Positions 1 to 12,900 of a stretch of 64,000 nucleotides of DNA are shown one piece after another. The translations under genes were made by a program, and so were the position numbers. The stretch is from Dipteris shenzhenensis (taxonomy: Eukaryota > Polypodiophyta > Polypodiopsida > Gleicheniales): NCBI GenBank assembly GCA_047967505.1, contig CM106539.1; one strand, 5' to 3'. The notes under the pieces were generated by a model. It was not told where the DNA came from. It saw only the letters and a list, made by a program, of their open reading frames with translations, and searched no databases. Every line of letters starts with the position of its first letter. The first letter of the stretch is position 1.

Positions 1-1935
1 TTCCATTTTGCTGTGGGGTTTGACTGCATGAATATTGTTGCTTTATGCCATGCTCCTGCAGGAACCTTGCAAACTCATTTGAGAGGTACTCTCCCCCTCC
101 ATCTGACCTTAGGCATTTTATTTGCAGGCCTGTTTCTTTTTCAACCATAGCTTTAAAAGCTTTGAAGTGCCCAAACACTTCACTTTTCTTTTTCATAAAA
201 TACACCCAAAGTTTTCTGCTGAAGTCATCAATAAATGTGATAAAATAATGACAGCCTCCAATAGATGCAGCTTTAGTAGTCCACACATAAGAGTGGATTA
301 ATTCCAATGGCTTTTTACTCTCTTGAACATGCTTACGAAATGGTTTCCTTGCTTGTTTTCCAAATTGACAGGCTTCACACACCTTATGCATTTCTGCAAC
401 CTTGAATTTAGGCAATCCTGCAACAATATTTTGGGCCTGCATTGATTTAAGTCGCTGTACATTAACATGACCAATGCGTTTATGTTAGATATCAATATCT
501 GCAACTACACCGGTCCCATGTGCAAACATTGCTGCACTCAATTCAGGCATGTCCGCATCCAGTGTAAACATCCTGCCCTTCTTCTTTCCTTTTGCTATCA
601 AGCGACCATTATTTTTCATATCCTCAACAAAGCATCCATGAGGATTGAATCTGACCTGCAAGCCCTGCTCAACCATTTGACCAACAGAAACCAGGTTCTT
701 GGTGATGTTCGGGACATGAAATACATCAGACAAGTATTTCTTTTTCCCATCCTGCATAGACAAAGGAATTTGCCAATCTGCACAATAGGATGTGCAGTAT
801 CATCACCAGTCTCCACAAATCCTAGTTTTTCCATTTTCCTTGCATCCTGCATCCATTCAGCATGACCTGTCATGTGGTTTGATGCACCTGAGTCAACATA
901 CCACACATCATTGCTTTCTTCTGCACTTGTCACAGAATTTGTCATATGCTGTACCATAAACAAATGCTCATTTCTGTCATCACCCTGTCTACTAGAGGAT
1001 GCATAATTGCCTTGCTGCAATTTTCCATTCATAATGTCATTCTGCTTTTTGTAGCAGTCTTTAGCCATATGCCCCATTTTACCACAGTAGTGGCATTCAA
1101 CATTGCTATTTGCATTTTGGCCTCTCTGCCATCCACCACGACCTCTTTGGCTCCCCCTGCCTCTAGAGCTACCACGTCCTCCTGCATAGGACTAGTTTTC
1201 TTGAGTTTGCTGCATATTCTGATTTCTACCACAGCCTCCAAATTGGCCTCCTCTACCTCTGCCTCTACCCCTTCCAGCATTTGAGTAGAAGACAGTTTCT
1301 TTTGAGGTTCCTCCTGAAGAAGATGCACCACCATTTCTCTGCTCTTCAGAAATTAGAAGAGCAATCAACTCCTCAAAATCAGGAAATTTTTCACGGACGG
1401 CAATGGATGTCCAGAACTGTGCATAATCCTTTCCTAGACCATTCAAGGTCACAGAAACTAAATCGCCATCATCCACTGGCGACCCAATGGAAGCAAGTGC
1501 ATCCACAATTTTCTTCACCTCCATGTGGTAGTCATTGATGCTCATATTTTCTCTCTGCACATTGTGCAACTCCTGCTTGAGCTGCATTTTCCTGGCCTGC
1601 GTATTTGTGCTGTACATTTTAGCCAAAGTATCCCATACCACCTTTGGTGTACTTGCATCCTGAATATGCACAATCATTGAATCTGAAATACTGATAGACA
1701 GCCAGTACATAACTTTTCTGGCTCTCTCATGCCATCCTTTAAATGCTTGCATTTCTTGTTGATTGGGAACATTAGGAAGAACTGGCTCTTCTTCATTTCC
1801 TGTAATGAATTCCCAGTAGCCTTTTCCCATAAGGAAATTCGTCATTCTAAACTTCCATGCTTGGAAGTTGTTCTTGTCAAGCTTTTCAGTGACAATCTGT
1901 GAAAGAGAATCAGACGCCATTATAGAACACTGCAA
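1..1935 (-). pseudogene. Copia gag-pol (gag, protease, start of integrase), family A
   Basis: The reading frame opens at 1935 with a UBN2-type Copia gag (about 247 codons to 1192). A TAG at about 1190 interrupts it, but the same frame continues through a CCHC zinc knuckle (C-x2-C-x4-H-x4-C, about 1054-1095) and the aspartic protease DSGAS motif (about 881-897). A frameshift near 770 moves to the frame at 763-485, and a TAA at about 485 precedes the GAG-pre-integrase HKRIGH motif. The integrase zinc-binding and core segments then occupy about 1-480 (motifs such as SDGGGEYLSNEF on the minus strand). The element is non-functional as it stands. The first stop sits where Gln fits, consistent with CAG to TAG. 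Confidence 0.88.
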
Positions 1936-2383
1936 AATATTCTGTCACTGCAAAAAACACAGCTTCTGCCTCACAAGGGCAAATCTGCAAACTTGACGAA
2001 AGTGGTTTTTGACCACACAGTCACTTCCTAGTCACGATTTTGCATCAATAGGCAATAAGGATGATTCTGCAACTCCCAATATCTCTGCGCACAGGCATAC
2101 GATGCGATTTCTGCCGGCAACTTTTCACCGACCTGTAGAACAGTGGTCGCATAGCATAAACAGGGCCTTTTTCTGAGTGCCTGCTTCGCCCTCTCCCGCA
2201 GCATATAATGCCCTCTCGCCACACCGCGAAGGGTGTCTCAATCTGAGACAATGCACTCTTGCACTTCCGGCTGTGCTACCTGCAGAGATTTGCTCCCAAA
2301 ACCGAAAAAGAAAAGCAACACTGGTCCTCTTACCAGGACACTACGAACTTGGTTTGCTTTCTTGAGCTCCTTACCACGAACAA

Positions 2384-2396
2384 GGCTGTGATACCA
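2384..2396 (-). promoter_or_regulatory. Primer-binding site of Copia family A
   Basis: The minus strand reads TGGTATCACAGCC directly after the LTR end. This matches the initiator-Met tRNA type of primer site (usual form TGGTATCAGAGC) with one change. Confidence 0.8.
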
Positions 2397-2683
2397 TGTG
2401 AAGATAGTGGGAGAGAGGGAAGGAGTCTCACTTGCAGCTTTCTCACATACACAATGGGGGAATACACACAAAGGTGGAGGCTGAAAACAGTTTTCCTCTT
2501 CTTAGTTGTGAAAGCCAAAAGAACTCTAGTACAAAGAAATAGAAGGACCCTATATGTGGGTCTCAAACCAAACTCAACTAACTAAGGTGGCATACTAACT
2601 GAGCCACGAACTAGTGTAGATAAAGATAGCTGTCATCCATCTATTATTCGTGGGCGGTGTACCAACCGCATCTGTAGCTAACA
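2397..2683 (-). repeat. Putative 5' LTR of Copia family A
   Basis: On the minus strand the segment starts TGTTAGCTAC and ends CTTCACA, immediately followed by the primer-binding site, so it has the TG...CA ends of an LTR. The inner end is fixed by the PBS. The outer end at 2683 is my choice of the nearest plausible TGTTAG start, since no second LTR is present for comparison. Confidence 0.6.
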
Positions 2684-4480
2684 AGTCGGTGACATAAATG
2701 CACAACGGTCACCCTGGCATATCGTGAGTGGAGCTCGATATCTCAACAGGGGTATATCTCCATGATAAGACTCAACAACCTTTACTAGAGGGCCATTCAA
2801 GTCTAAGATCACAACTCTTCCTTCTTGATGGAGAGGTGTTGGTCCCACTTTTGGTGGGGGTGAAGGTAGGCACAATAGTTGAGGATGATCCATAAAAGGG
2901 ATGGCTATTACTCCAGATGGATTTGTCTCCAGTCTTTGTAATATGTCCACTATCACCTATAAATTCAATCCCATTTTGCTACTTCCCTCTTTCGCCACCT
3001 AGTGATTGATTTTGGGCATGCATTCTTTTCAAGCTTGCTATTGACATGGATGGACAACTATAATTTTGCTTTCATCTCTTCCACGTGTACTAAATCAAGG
3101 ACCATATTGTCTTGTGAAATTATATATGGGATTTGAAATATAGGTTTAAATATATATTTAAACAATTTTGAACAAAATGAAATTCAAGATTAAAATAGAT
3201 TAAAATGAATTTGAATAGATTTAAGCAGATCATAGTCAGATTTGAAATAAACATATGAGCATATCTAAACAGATCTAAACATATTTCAAAATAGAATTAA
3301 AACACACTTAAACAAATCTAAACATATTAAAATGCTTCCTATTTTTGGAGATAGGCCAAGATACAAGTTTTATATTGAAGTAGTAGATACTCAACAACAA
3401 AGCTACTTGAGTGATCTAGATAAGGTCTATTTTCTTGACTTTTTAGGAGTTTATGGGTGAATTTCCTCCATGCCCTATAGATTGCCAACAATCACATCTC
3501 TCACGCACTATTATAATAAGACCATGCATCCAGAAAAATGCAAAGTTCACAAGGGAAATATTCACACTCACACATGAAACCATTTCAAAGGAGATAACAA
3601 GGGCAAAGTACTCGTACAGATTCTCATTCACTTAGAAAACTTAATGAAGTCAGATAGATATGAAGCCTCTTGTATCATTTGAGCTCCTATGAGACAAATC
3701 CATAAACTCTATTGAACATTGTAACACAAAAGAAATATATCTCAAATTGATATTCATTTGAGAAAGCCCACAGTACAATAGTTTTAGTAGTTTTTGATCA
3801 AGTCCAAGAGAGCGTGCCTTTGAAGGGCTCTAAGCACTATAGCTAACTGCAACGTTTTACAAGGCCACTACAACTTCTTGCAAGCTCTGGGCTTGAAGTG
3901 GGACCGGGTGGGGGAGTTGATTTGGCTTTTGGTATTGGTGTGCTCTACTTTTCTGTCAAGATATCCATAGGGTTCACACTAAAGCCTGCAGCAACTACAA
4001 GACTTCTTTCCTTTTGCTCCCTACTGGCACCTCCGCTCCTAGTCTCCAGCATGAGGGTTCTTTTGCACCCTTCACATATGAAGCCAGAGAATGTTAGTGC
4101 ACATGTTCATATTGCGACTCTAAAATTACTGAAAAAACCAAAACTATCATAACTTTTTCAAATCTATCCATCTTTCACTTTTTTACTTTTTTTACCAAGG
4201 ATGTCTTGCAAAAGTATGTTACCCTACTGTGCAGGTTCATCTTGCTCTACATGCTCATCCTCAAGGTATTTCTCTTGCATTTTGGGTTCAATTGGAGGGG
4301 AAATCACTTTCTGCTACTTTGCATTTCACTTGCATCCTCCTTTCCCATCTTTGCTTTGTCATCAAAATTGGAAACATGAGACAAAGCGCCACACTCCAAC
4401 CATTTTTATGATGAACCCGCCTGAGACATTTGATACCCTACAAGTAATAATAGACTTAAATTCAAGAAATATTCTGCAAG
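2684..4480. other. Non-coding stretch, AT-rich degenerate repeats
   Basis: I see no gene here. Between about 3110 and 3335 short variants of AAACAGATCTAAACATAT recur many times, a decayed AT-rich tandem repeat. The open frames in the interval are short and have no recognisable motif. Confidence 0.6.
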
Positions 4481-4489
4481 ATAGTGCTA

Positions 4490-5330
4490 CTGCTAGTTAT
4501 TGATAATGAGAGTTAAAGGTAATGCTATTTGGTTCTAGTGCTAGTAGTAAGGCTAGTGATGGTTATTGCAAGTGCAACTTAGCGCATGCTAGTGATTGTC
4601 CTAGGTGTGTTAGTGCTAGTGCAAGGAAGTGCTCCTTAATTCTGTGCTTACGATTATTAGTATTGTGATAGTGCAACTCACACCTGTGCTAGTACTTTCT
4701 TGGAGTACTATTGCTTGTTGTTAGTGCTCTAATAGTGCTATTGATTGTTACTAGTGCTAGTAGTAAAGCTATTGCATGTTAGTGCTCGTGCTAGTAGGTA
4801 GTGTGTGCTAGTGTAAGGTAGTGCTACTTAGTGATGTACTTATGCTTGTTAGTGTAACACTAAGAGAGCTACTCAGCTTGTGTTAGTGCTCTAATAGTGC
4901 TACTACTTTATAGTTACTAGTGCTTGGTAGTTCTCTAATAGTACTACTACTTCATTGAGACTAGTGCTTGGTAGTGCTCTAATAGTTCTTAGTGTTTGCT
5001 GGTGCTCTAGTAGTGCTCCAATAGTCCTCGTTAGTGCTATGCTTATGCTTGTTAGTGCTCTAATAGTGTTGGTCAAAGATGTGCTAGAACTTGTTAGAGT
5101 TCTAGTGCTTGTTAGTCCTCTAATAGGACTAGTACTTGTTAATACTATAATAGTACTAGTGCTTATTAGCTATGGTAGTGAATGTTGGTGGTCTAATAGT
5201 GCCTATTAGTGCACTAATAGTGCTGTGCTACTTGTTATGTGCTCCAATGGAGCTAGTCAAAGATGTGCTACTAGAATGATAAAGCTTGTAATTGCTATGC
5301 TAGTGCTCAAAATAGTGACCAAGTTAGTGT
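4490..5330. repeat. Degenerate tandem repeat, TTAGTGCTCTAATAGTGCTA type
   Basis: Variants of GTGCTAGTAG, TTAGTGCT and CTCTAATAGTGCTA repeat throughout the 840 bases with irregular spacing. This is a strongly diverged minisatellite. No coding frame is supported across it. Confidence 0.8.
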
Positions 5331-5339
5331 TGGTGTGAA

Positions 5340-7380
5340 CTTATCCCCAAAGGCCAAAACATGTGGTGTAGTGTCCTCATGTGGTGCTTGATGTGCTCCT
5401 ACCACTAACAACCTTCTAGCATCAGTAACTCATTGCCCACAACCACGATGCACATAGGCTTGCTTGGTGGCGCATAACTGGGCAAAGCAAAAAATATGGT
5501 AAGGGTGTTTGCATGGTAGCATGCAAACACTTTGTACCTCATCATCGTCGAGGTCAAGCTGAATCTAGCACAAGAATTATCTACCACCAAAAGGATGGAT
5601 TCCCTATTGCCTTGCAGTAGTTGTGGCACAGGGGGCAATAATATTTTTGAGGCTCTGCTCCATACATGTTGGAGCATATGCTAAGCAAAGTCTACATGCA
5701 CCTCAGCTTTTCTCAATTCCACATCCCTTTGGTGCAATTCTTCCTATGAACACAATTTGTTGAAAATTATCTCCCATCTGTTTGTAAAATTCAAAGTCTT
5801 GTAAGCACCAAAGTTTGGGCATGAGAGAAACATATCTCTGCACCATCCATGACAACCTGAACATTACAGGCACTATTATTCTCCATGTAGGAAAGCGTTG
5901 TTCTCAAAGTTTCTATTTTGACATGCAGCTTCTATTTTTTTGATTCATCAAGTGTAGTCTCATATGCCTCCATTGCCCTAGCCATGGCCATCTTCACCTT
6001 CTAGATTGCTTTCACATCCAACTTCCCATATCTAACCACTCTCTATGTCAACCTTATAACCTCACTTACCCTTGCTACTACTACCCTCTTAACCGTCCTT
6101 GAGCTCCAGCCTAACATCTACTCCCTTCATTGTCTCTTTGCCCATTCCTCTCACCACTTTCAACTAACCCAAACAGTCACAAACTTATGAGCCCCTCACA
6201 ACTAACTTCGTCCCTTCCCTTGCTAATCCTACCCTCAAGGATTACCAAGCTGCTCAAGCCATTTGCCCAGTTCTTCCCTCCCTCCCCTCTGATTCCCCTT
6301 CCACAACTAACACTCTTCCATATTTCTCCCCCATGTCCCTAGATTCTCTCCCTGCCCCATCATCAGCTCTGACACTACTTGTGCTGCCATTAGTAGAAAA
6401 TGACCTAGTATTTGATTTTGAATATCAGGATCCAGATAATCCAATTTGCACTCCCATGCCAAATTCCAATGATGGGTATGATTTTGATGTGATACCACTT
6501 CCCAGTAACCCCATCAGGGATTTCTGGAGCAAATATCTTGATATGAAAACTCGAGGTAGATGGACCCTGGACAACTTCCCTACCAACCTTCATCAATGTC
6601 AAGTTAGTGAAGATTGGGAAAGCAAGTTGGATCCCAAAAACTTGATTTGTGCCGCCCCAAGCTCTTTGATGTAATCTTCTTGAAAGAGTACTTGCATGCA
6701 CCTCCATGTCTGAGAACCCATCCCAAGTTCTATGCAGTTCCGTGACATAACAGATGGGAAGCCAACATACACACTTTGGGTGAAGATCGCACCATTAATT
6801 GGCCAATGATCGAGTCATACTCTAGTGTAGAATGGAATATCCAAGGCACACTGATCCAAGCACTTTAATAGTATGAGCAAATAATGTGCAGCAATATTGA
6901 ACACATCCTTCCCCAAAGTGCTCTCTTCTGTAAAACATTGGAATACATTCTAGAGGTCCCTAGCCACATCGATTGCCATTTTTCTCCACTCAGTTTCAAT
7001 CCCAATGAATGAATCGATGCTCAAATTACAAGTCGACTCTATCAAAGAGTCATCTTTTTAGAAGCATGCCACATATCTTTGTTCGAACAAATGTGGTGGA
7101 TACAAGCTACCTAGAAGTAGAGCAAAAATTATATGGTGCCAAGGCTTTACAACAGGATTGACTAGCATGACACAAGTTCCACAGCCATTGGATTAAACAC
7201 ATGGCATCCCAACTCCATGATCACAATAAGCCATAACCCGAGGATGGGTAATAAAATGGATCTAGGAGTATGTTGTCTCTGTGCCAACATGGACTTAGGT
7301 AGCATAGAATGTGTGTGTAGAGTGGTAGCAAAGCTGATCCGCTTGTACTTGCATTAGGCTAGGAATAATCTCTCTTAGGA
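5340..7380. other. Non-coding or unrecognised stretch
   Basis: No recognisable gene. One plus-strand open frame at 6333-6674 (113 codons) has ordinary amino acid composition (WSKYLDMKTRGRWTL near its middle) but no domain I know, and the same DNA is open on the minus strand. It may be a remnant of a mobile-element gene; I cannot assign it. Confidence 0.4.
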
Positions 7381-7384
7381 ATAC

Positions 7385-7620
7385 TCAACATGTAAGTTCT
7401 ACTTGCAATTCCTACATGCAAGTCCTACATGCGATTCCTACATGCATGTTCTATGTGCGAGTTCTACATGCTACTCCTGCATGCAAATGCGAGTTCTACA
7501 TGCAATTCCTCCTACATGCAACTTGCAACTCCTACATTCAACTTCTATATGCAAGTTCTACATGTAGAGAGAGAATGTCTTACAATTCCTACATGCAGAG
7601 AGAGAAGCTCTCCAACTTGT
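7385..7620. repeat. Short-period tandem repeat, TTCTACATGCAA type
   Basis: About 15 variants of a 12-15 base unit (CCTACATGCAAGTTCTACATG and relatives) occur in tandem. The open frames here merely translate the repeat. Confidence 0.85.
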
Positions 7621-7763
7621 ATAAATACCCCATAATGGAATGAAGCCCACACTCTTTGGGGCATTGTGTTGGAGAGTTCTACTTTGGTATTCCAAGCAAT
7701 TGTCTCTAAGTGTCCATGCTTCCTTGCACTCCATGTCCAAAAGCATGTCCTAACCTTGCAACG

Positions 7764-7990
7764 CCTCCTCCCCTCTCCTCCAACCTTGCAACCCATCCTC
7801 TCCCTCTCCTCCTCCCCCCCCCTCCTCCTCCTCCTCCCTTCTCCTCCTCCCTCCTCCTCCTCCTCCTCCTCCCTTCTCCCCCCTCCTCCTCCTCCTTCCT
7901 CCTCCTCCTCCTCCTTCTCCTCCTCCCTTCTCCTCCCTCCTCCTCCTCCTCCCTCCTCCTCCCTCCTCCTCCCTCCTCCTATATCTCCTT
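7764..7990. repeat. (TCC)n / (CCT)n microsatellite
   Basis: An almost pure pyrimidine tract of CTC and CCT triplets about 220 bases long. It yields proline/leucine/serine-rich open frames on the plus strand and glycine/arginine-rich ones on the minus strand, all artefacts of the repeat. Confidence 0.95.
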
Positions 7991-8525
7991 CCCCCCCACA
8001 CTCTTACCTACTTTCTCTCCCACTCCTATGCTCCCCCTAAACCCTTAGTCCCTCAACCCTTAACCTCCATGATCTACAAGGGAGATGAGTTCTCCACCAT
8101 TTTCTCTACCCTAAACCTTGGATCCTCCTTCTAACTCTTAAACTCCCTCCGAACCCTGAAACTCTTCTAAACTATAGAACTCCTTCTAAACCCTGAACCT
8201 CCCTCCAACCCTCCTCCTAAACCCTTCAACCCCAATGAAGGCGAAAGCCTTCATTACCCCACCCAGATGCATGTTCTATGTGATTGAGCATCTTATTTCT
8301 TCATGTGCAAATGTAAAAGCATGATATGCCAGTGTGTCGCTTGCAGTATGTTTTCTTACCACACTTAAGCCTGCGTCTCTCACCGGAATATGACCTGAGG
8401 ACTTAAGCTACATTTATACTACAAACGACAACATTGAAATATCTTTAAGTGACAAAAAGCCTCGGAACCCTGCATACTGAGAATACCCTGCTCTTTCTAC
8501 AGAAATCATAGGAAAGAACCAACAC
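7991..8525. other. Non-coding, CCCTAAAC-like fragments
   Basis: Between 8030 and 8235 degenerate CCCTAAAC/CCCTCAACC strings recur, possibly very decayed telomere-like sequence. No gene is seen. Confidence 0.5.
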
Positions 8526-8825
8526 AATCAAAAGATGTAGGGATGTCAAAAAATCATTTTTTGAGCCAAACAACCAAATGTGGACAACTTGCAAAGATAC
8601 AAGGATGTGAAAATGTCATCCTTTGGGCCAAAATAGGGAGTGCATTAACAACTCCTTGTTAATGCACTCCCTATTTTGGCCCAAAGGATGACATTGGAGT
8701 TGTTAATGCACTCCCTATTTTGGCCCAAAGGATGACATTTTCACATCCTTGTATCTTTGCAAGTTGTCCAAATTCGGTTGTTTGGCTCAAAAAACGAGTT
8801 TTTGACATCCCTGCATCTTTCGATT
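8526..8825. repeat. Foldback (long inverted repeat), possible MITE
   Basis: The left arm (8526-8655) and the right arm (8696-8825) are about 130 bases each and are near-exact reverse complements. The 40-base middle (8656-8695) is itself another copy of the inner arm segment (AATGCACTCCCTATTTTGG), and one more copy follows at about 8830-8870. The predicted hairpin would be long and stable. No coding frame is present. Confidence 0.9.
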
Positions 8826-8829
8826 ATCG

Positions 8830-9550
8830 TTAATGCACTCCCTATTTTGGCCCAAAAGATGACATTTTCATATCCCTTATCATGTCTTTTCGCACCATCT
8901 AGTAAACTTAAATGCACCAAAATATGAATTTATGGTGGTTAATTTATTGCATTAGTTGAAATAGTGGGATGTAAGGGTGAATCATTGGGGAGGGATGTTT
9001 TGCAACAATAACAAAGTGACATGGGTTTTGATCCAAGAGTGAATAGAAACACTTATTTCATTAATTTTGGACTCATATGTCTACATTTGGACTATTCCTT
9101 AAAACCCTTTCCAAATGAAAAATTTACTTTGTGAAAATGTCATTCGAGAATCAAAAGTTAAATTTCTGGCACTATCGTTTCCACTTTAGAACATCTCTCT
9201 ACAATGTTGCACTAATAATGCAAAAACTAATTTTGTATTTTTTGTTTATAAGAATCATATTCTTAAATTAAAAAATTCCCTGTGTTATTAGTTTAAATCC
9301 ATGAAAAGCTACGATCTTGAAGATTCACAAAATTTTAAAAAGGTATACACAAGAGACCTGCAAGACTCTTTTTACTTTCAATGCAGAAAACTATAACACT
9401 CTTGAATATTCAAGAAATTAAAAGGTTTATATAGACATGAGACATGATGGAAGCCTCTTTTGTACTCTAAAAAATAGCAATAGTTATGCTTGCAATTTTA
9501 CATTATCATAAGTTTACAAGAAATATTGCTTTGGATGAGTCTTTGTACAA
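8830..9550. other. AT-rich non-coding stretch
   Basis: Apart from one extra copy of the foldback arm at its left end I see no gene, repeat array or motif here. Confidence 0.5.
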
Positions 9551-9554
9551 AGGA

Positions 9555-9780
9555 TCTATCATGGCCTTTTCAATAATTTATTTTTGCCTTTACAGTGAGT
9601 TAAGTACAAATGGGTGATCCAAACATGAAAGGATTTGCTGTGGCCTTTTCAATAATTTAATTCTCCTTTTACAGTGCCTTAAGTAGAAATGGGCGATTCA
9701 AACATTTTCTTGTTTGAATGTCCTTTTCTGTCGTCACAAAAATGAGTGATCCAAACATTTGATTGTTCGAATGTCCTTTC
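9555..9780. repeat. Tandem duplication at the 3' end of the first DUF7869-like gene
   Basis: GGCCTTTTCAATAATTTA followed by a GTGATCCAAACA-type motif occurs at about 9562-9628 and again at about 9640-9703, and a shorter version of the second half (GAGTGATCCAAACATTTG) lies at about 9744-9776. The units sit just downstream of the last conserved part of the minus-strand gene. Confidence 0.7.
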
Positions 9781-9919
9781 TATCGTCAGTTGGGTGCCAT
9801 CTTCATTCACTCTCATTTGACCACCACCACCACCTTCAATCTTTCTCGATATTTGAATGGTGTTGTCATGGGCATTCTTCATTTGCGCTATCTCTTTCTA
9901 CTTCCTCCTTGGCAAGCAT

Positions 9920-12900
9920 CTATATGAACTCTGTAATGTGCGAAATAGTTGGTTGTGGTAATTTTATTTTTTCTTCTACGTCATACCCCATGTGCTTCTT
10001 TAATTTCTTTGTCCTTGATTTCCAAGATACTATGACTGTCTCTATGGAAAGCTTTGAAATTGCATCATGGTTTGGGACCCATTCCTTTTTCAAACAACTA
10101 CTATACAATGTATTGTTATTCTGGTTCTCCTTCCTACCCCTTGGCTCATACCATACCGTTGTAAATGTTGTAGCTCTCCCATGGTCATCCATGCTCACGT
10201 CCACTACTTTTGCAACCCAAAACTTCATGTTCTCATGTTCATCATCCGATGGTCGAACTGCAATAAAAAAATGGATGCTTATGTCTATTTGTGGCATAAA
10301 CTCTCTCTTCTTGGGTCCACAATATGGATGTGGGAGCAGCGATTTAAACTCATTTTCAAAGAGACCACATGCTGGGTGCAAGTCGTTACCAACATTTGGC
10401 CAAAATAAAGGCCGTTCTGCCTTAATATCATCTTCTCACATTTTTGCAAGGTCCTTTATCAGTTGGTAGGTCTTGCTAATTACAACAATAGTGTGTTCCT
10501 TCTAAGAGGGCTTCTAATCATGAAATCTTTGGAGTATTTCCTCTTTGTATGTAATAAAAGCTTTTAAGCCTTCTATTTCACCTTTGGATTTCTCGCTGAA
10601 TTCTTGTATAGGAGCCCATGTTGGATGCATTTTTGCTTGAAATTGAAGCTAAGAGAGAGCAAGGTTCTTTAGGTTCCCATTTTATATCAAGAGAATAGTG
10701 TTGCCACTGCATCATTGGTTTTTCATCCTTTAAAAATAGTGTGGAGTGCCATGACCTATCAGGGCATCACTACCTATTTGTATGAAAGGTAGAATAAAGC
10801 TCTTCCAGTCATACATCCTTTCAACCATTGAGCATACTGTTCCTTCCTTGCGGCTGCCAACTTGCCTTCCACATTTTCTTATCAAGTCATCCATCGTCTC
10901 CACGTCCTTGTGTTTTAGCTCTCTTTGAACCATGCTAATAAATACCTAATAGATATCCTCATGTGTTTGCCCAACCAACAAAAATTGAGCTTCAATCTCA
11001 TTGAAGATTCTATGAGCAATTAGCATTGAGCAAAATCTAAAGAAGAGTAAATTTTTATTCTCTCATCTGCTATTGTCTTCCTATACTCTCAAAGTTGCTA
11101 GTAGGTGACCTTTTTCAGCATGTACATTGTGAATTGCCTTCATAACGAATGTTACAACTTGATTGCTATCATGTAGATGCAAGGAATCAATCCATATGTC
11201 TGCAAAAAACTTAAATCCATGCACTAACACTCCACATAGATGTGTCTTTAAAAAGTAATTTCCTTGTAGTTTAGGTGGAGTGTTAACGAATCGAGGTGAT
11301 GTTGTTGTATTTTGATCCATACCATCTACAATAACACACATGTACTCATTTGGATGAGAAATAGCTTGCTCCTTCCAAAATGCATATTTTATTCCAGAAT
11401 GTTGAACAAGTTGATGATGAAATTCTCTCTTTTTTTTGTATGCTTCTTTTTGTTCTGGAGATGTTGCACTCTCAAGTGCTCACTTTAGATCATCACACTT
11501 GTTGCCATTTGACATTTTTTGCCTCTTTGGGATTTTAACATGTCCAAAGCTTTTTTTCCAAAGAGTATACAAAGTATGAAAAGATGCTGGTGCATGCCCT
11601 CTTTGCCTCTGTGTTTCTCCAATAGAGTTAAATACTTTTTTTGTCAAACCTTTCAGAAGATGCATTTTTGATAGATGGGGTTGCGGTAAAGCATTTTCAT
11701 GAATGTAGTCTTTCAAAATTGTTGTTGCTGCAACCGTTGAGGCTCTTGTTTTGGGCCCTCCTGTGTTTCCATGAATGTTAAAACTTACCCCATACTTTGC
11801 TTTATTAGCCAAATTCCAATATGTGCCATGTGATAATCCTATAATAATGCGATATGCATTATTGCAAATAATTTTTCCATTTATAAGAGGCCTTATTTGT
11901 TGTCCTAAACTTCGCCTTCTCTTATCATTTACAAGAAAGCAGGACAGTCTCGTGAGAAGGTATTCATTTCTTCTGCTCCCTTTCCTTTGCCAGCCATGTT
12001 CTCTACAGCCCTTAATGTCATGTAAGTTAATGGATCACATACATCTACACTTACAGCATGTAGATTGCATTGCTTTTAGCATAACATCTTCATTCACTAC
12101 TCTTATTCTCTTTGATTGCTTTTCTAGATTTGCCTAGACTTGCTTTCATTTCATGCATCTGTATGTCTGTTTTGGGGCCTTTTGTACATCCTTATTTGGA
12201 TTTGTGTAGTTCTCCTTGTAAGATTTATTTGTCACTTTGTTTTCATGGGATGTTGCATCCTTGATCTTATCACTATGATAGTCAAATACTGAATAGTCCT
12301 TTGTTGATCTCATCCCTACTTTTGATACATTCATAGAACCATTTGTTGCATTAACTGTTTCATAGTGAAAGTCAAATACCGAATAGTCCTTTATTGATCT
12401 CATCCATACTTTTGATACAATTGTAGAACCACTTATCACAGTGGCGATAGAGTGTCCAGAATGATCTTCAAACTCATCTATTCCTGAGAGAACATCACTC
12501 ATTGATGCACTTTCTATGGATTTCATAACTCCATAGTCTTGAAACTCCTCTACTCTTGAGACAACATCACTCATTATATCATCGTGCATGATTTCCATAA
12601 TTCCATAGTTACTTGGTTTGACTCCAAGAACTTTATCAGTATCCATGAAGCCATCCATGCTTGATAAGATATCACTTTTGACATCTTTGCCCAAGTTCTC
12701 AATGTGCATGAACTCATCCACCTCGGATAAGGCATCACTTGTGAAATATTTTTCTTTCTCGGTACCAATGAACTCATCGACTCCTGATAAGATGTTAGTG
12801 CTATAGTTGAGTGCATTGAAATCATCCATCTTTGAAGGAATAGAGCTTGGTACATTGGCATATTCTTTCAATTCTTTGATGTTGTAGTATACATTATGTT

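Larger units (their letters stand above)
1..2683 (-). mobile_element. Ty1/Copia retrotransposon, 5' part (family A)
   Basis: This is the 5' end of a Copia element read on the minus strand. From right to left it has a putative LTR (2397-2683), a primer-binding site (2384-2396), gag (1935-1192), a CCHC zinc knuckle, a protease and the start of the integrase, which runs off the window at position 1. A second fragment of the same family lies at 47556-49625 on the plus strand; the two overlap in the integrase, so together they cover most of one element. The target-site duplication cannot be tested because the 3' end is outside the window. Confidence 0.9.

Noticed and set aside
7666-8048. Overlapping Pro/Leu/Ser-rich open frames
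   Set aside because: They are translations of the (TCC)n tract in several frames at once.
9759-10469. 236-codon plus-strand open frame
   Set aside because: It is the antisense shadow of the C-terminal part of the DUF7869-like gene, whose minus frame has the recognisable motifs.
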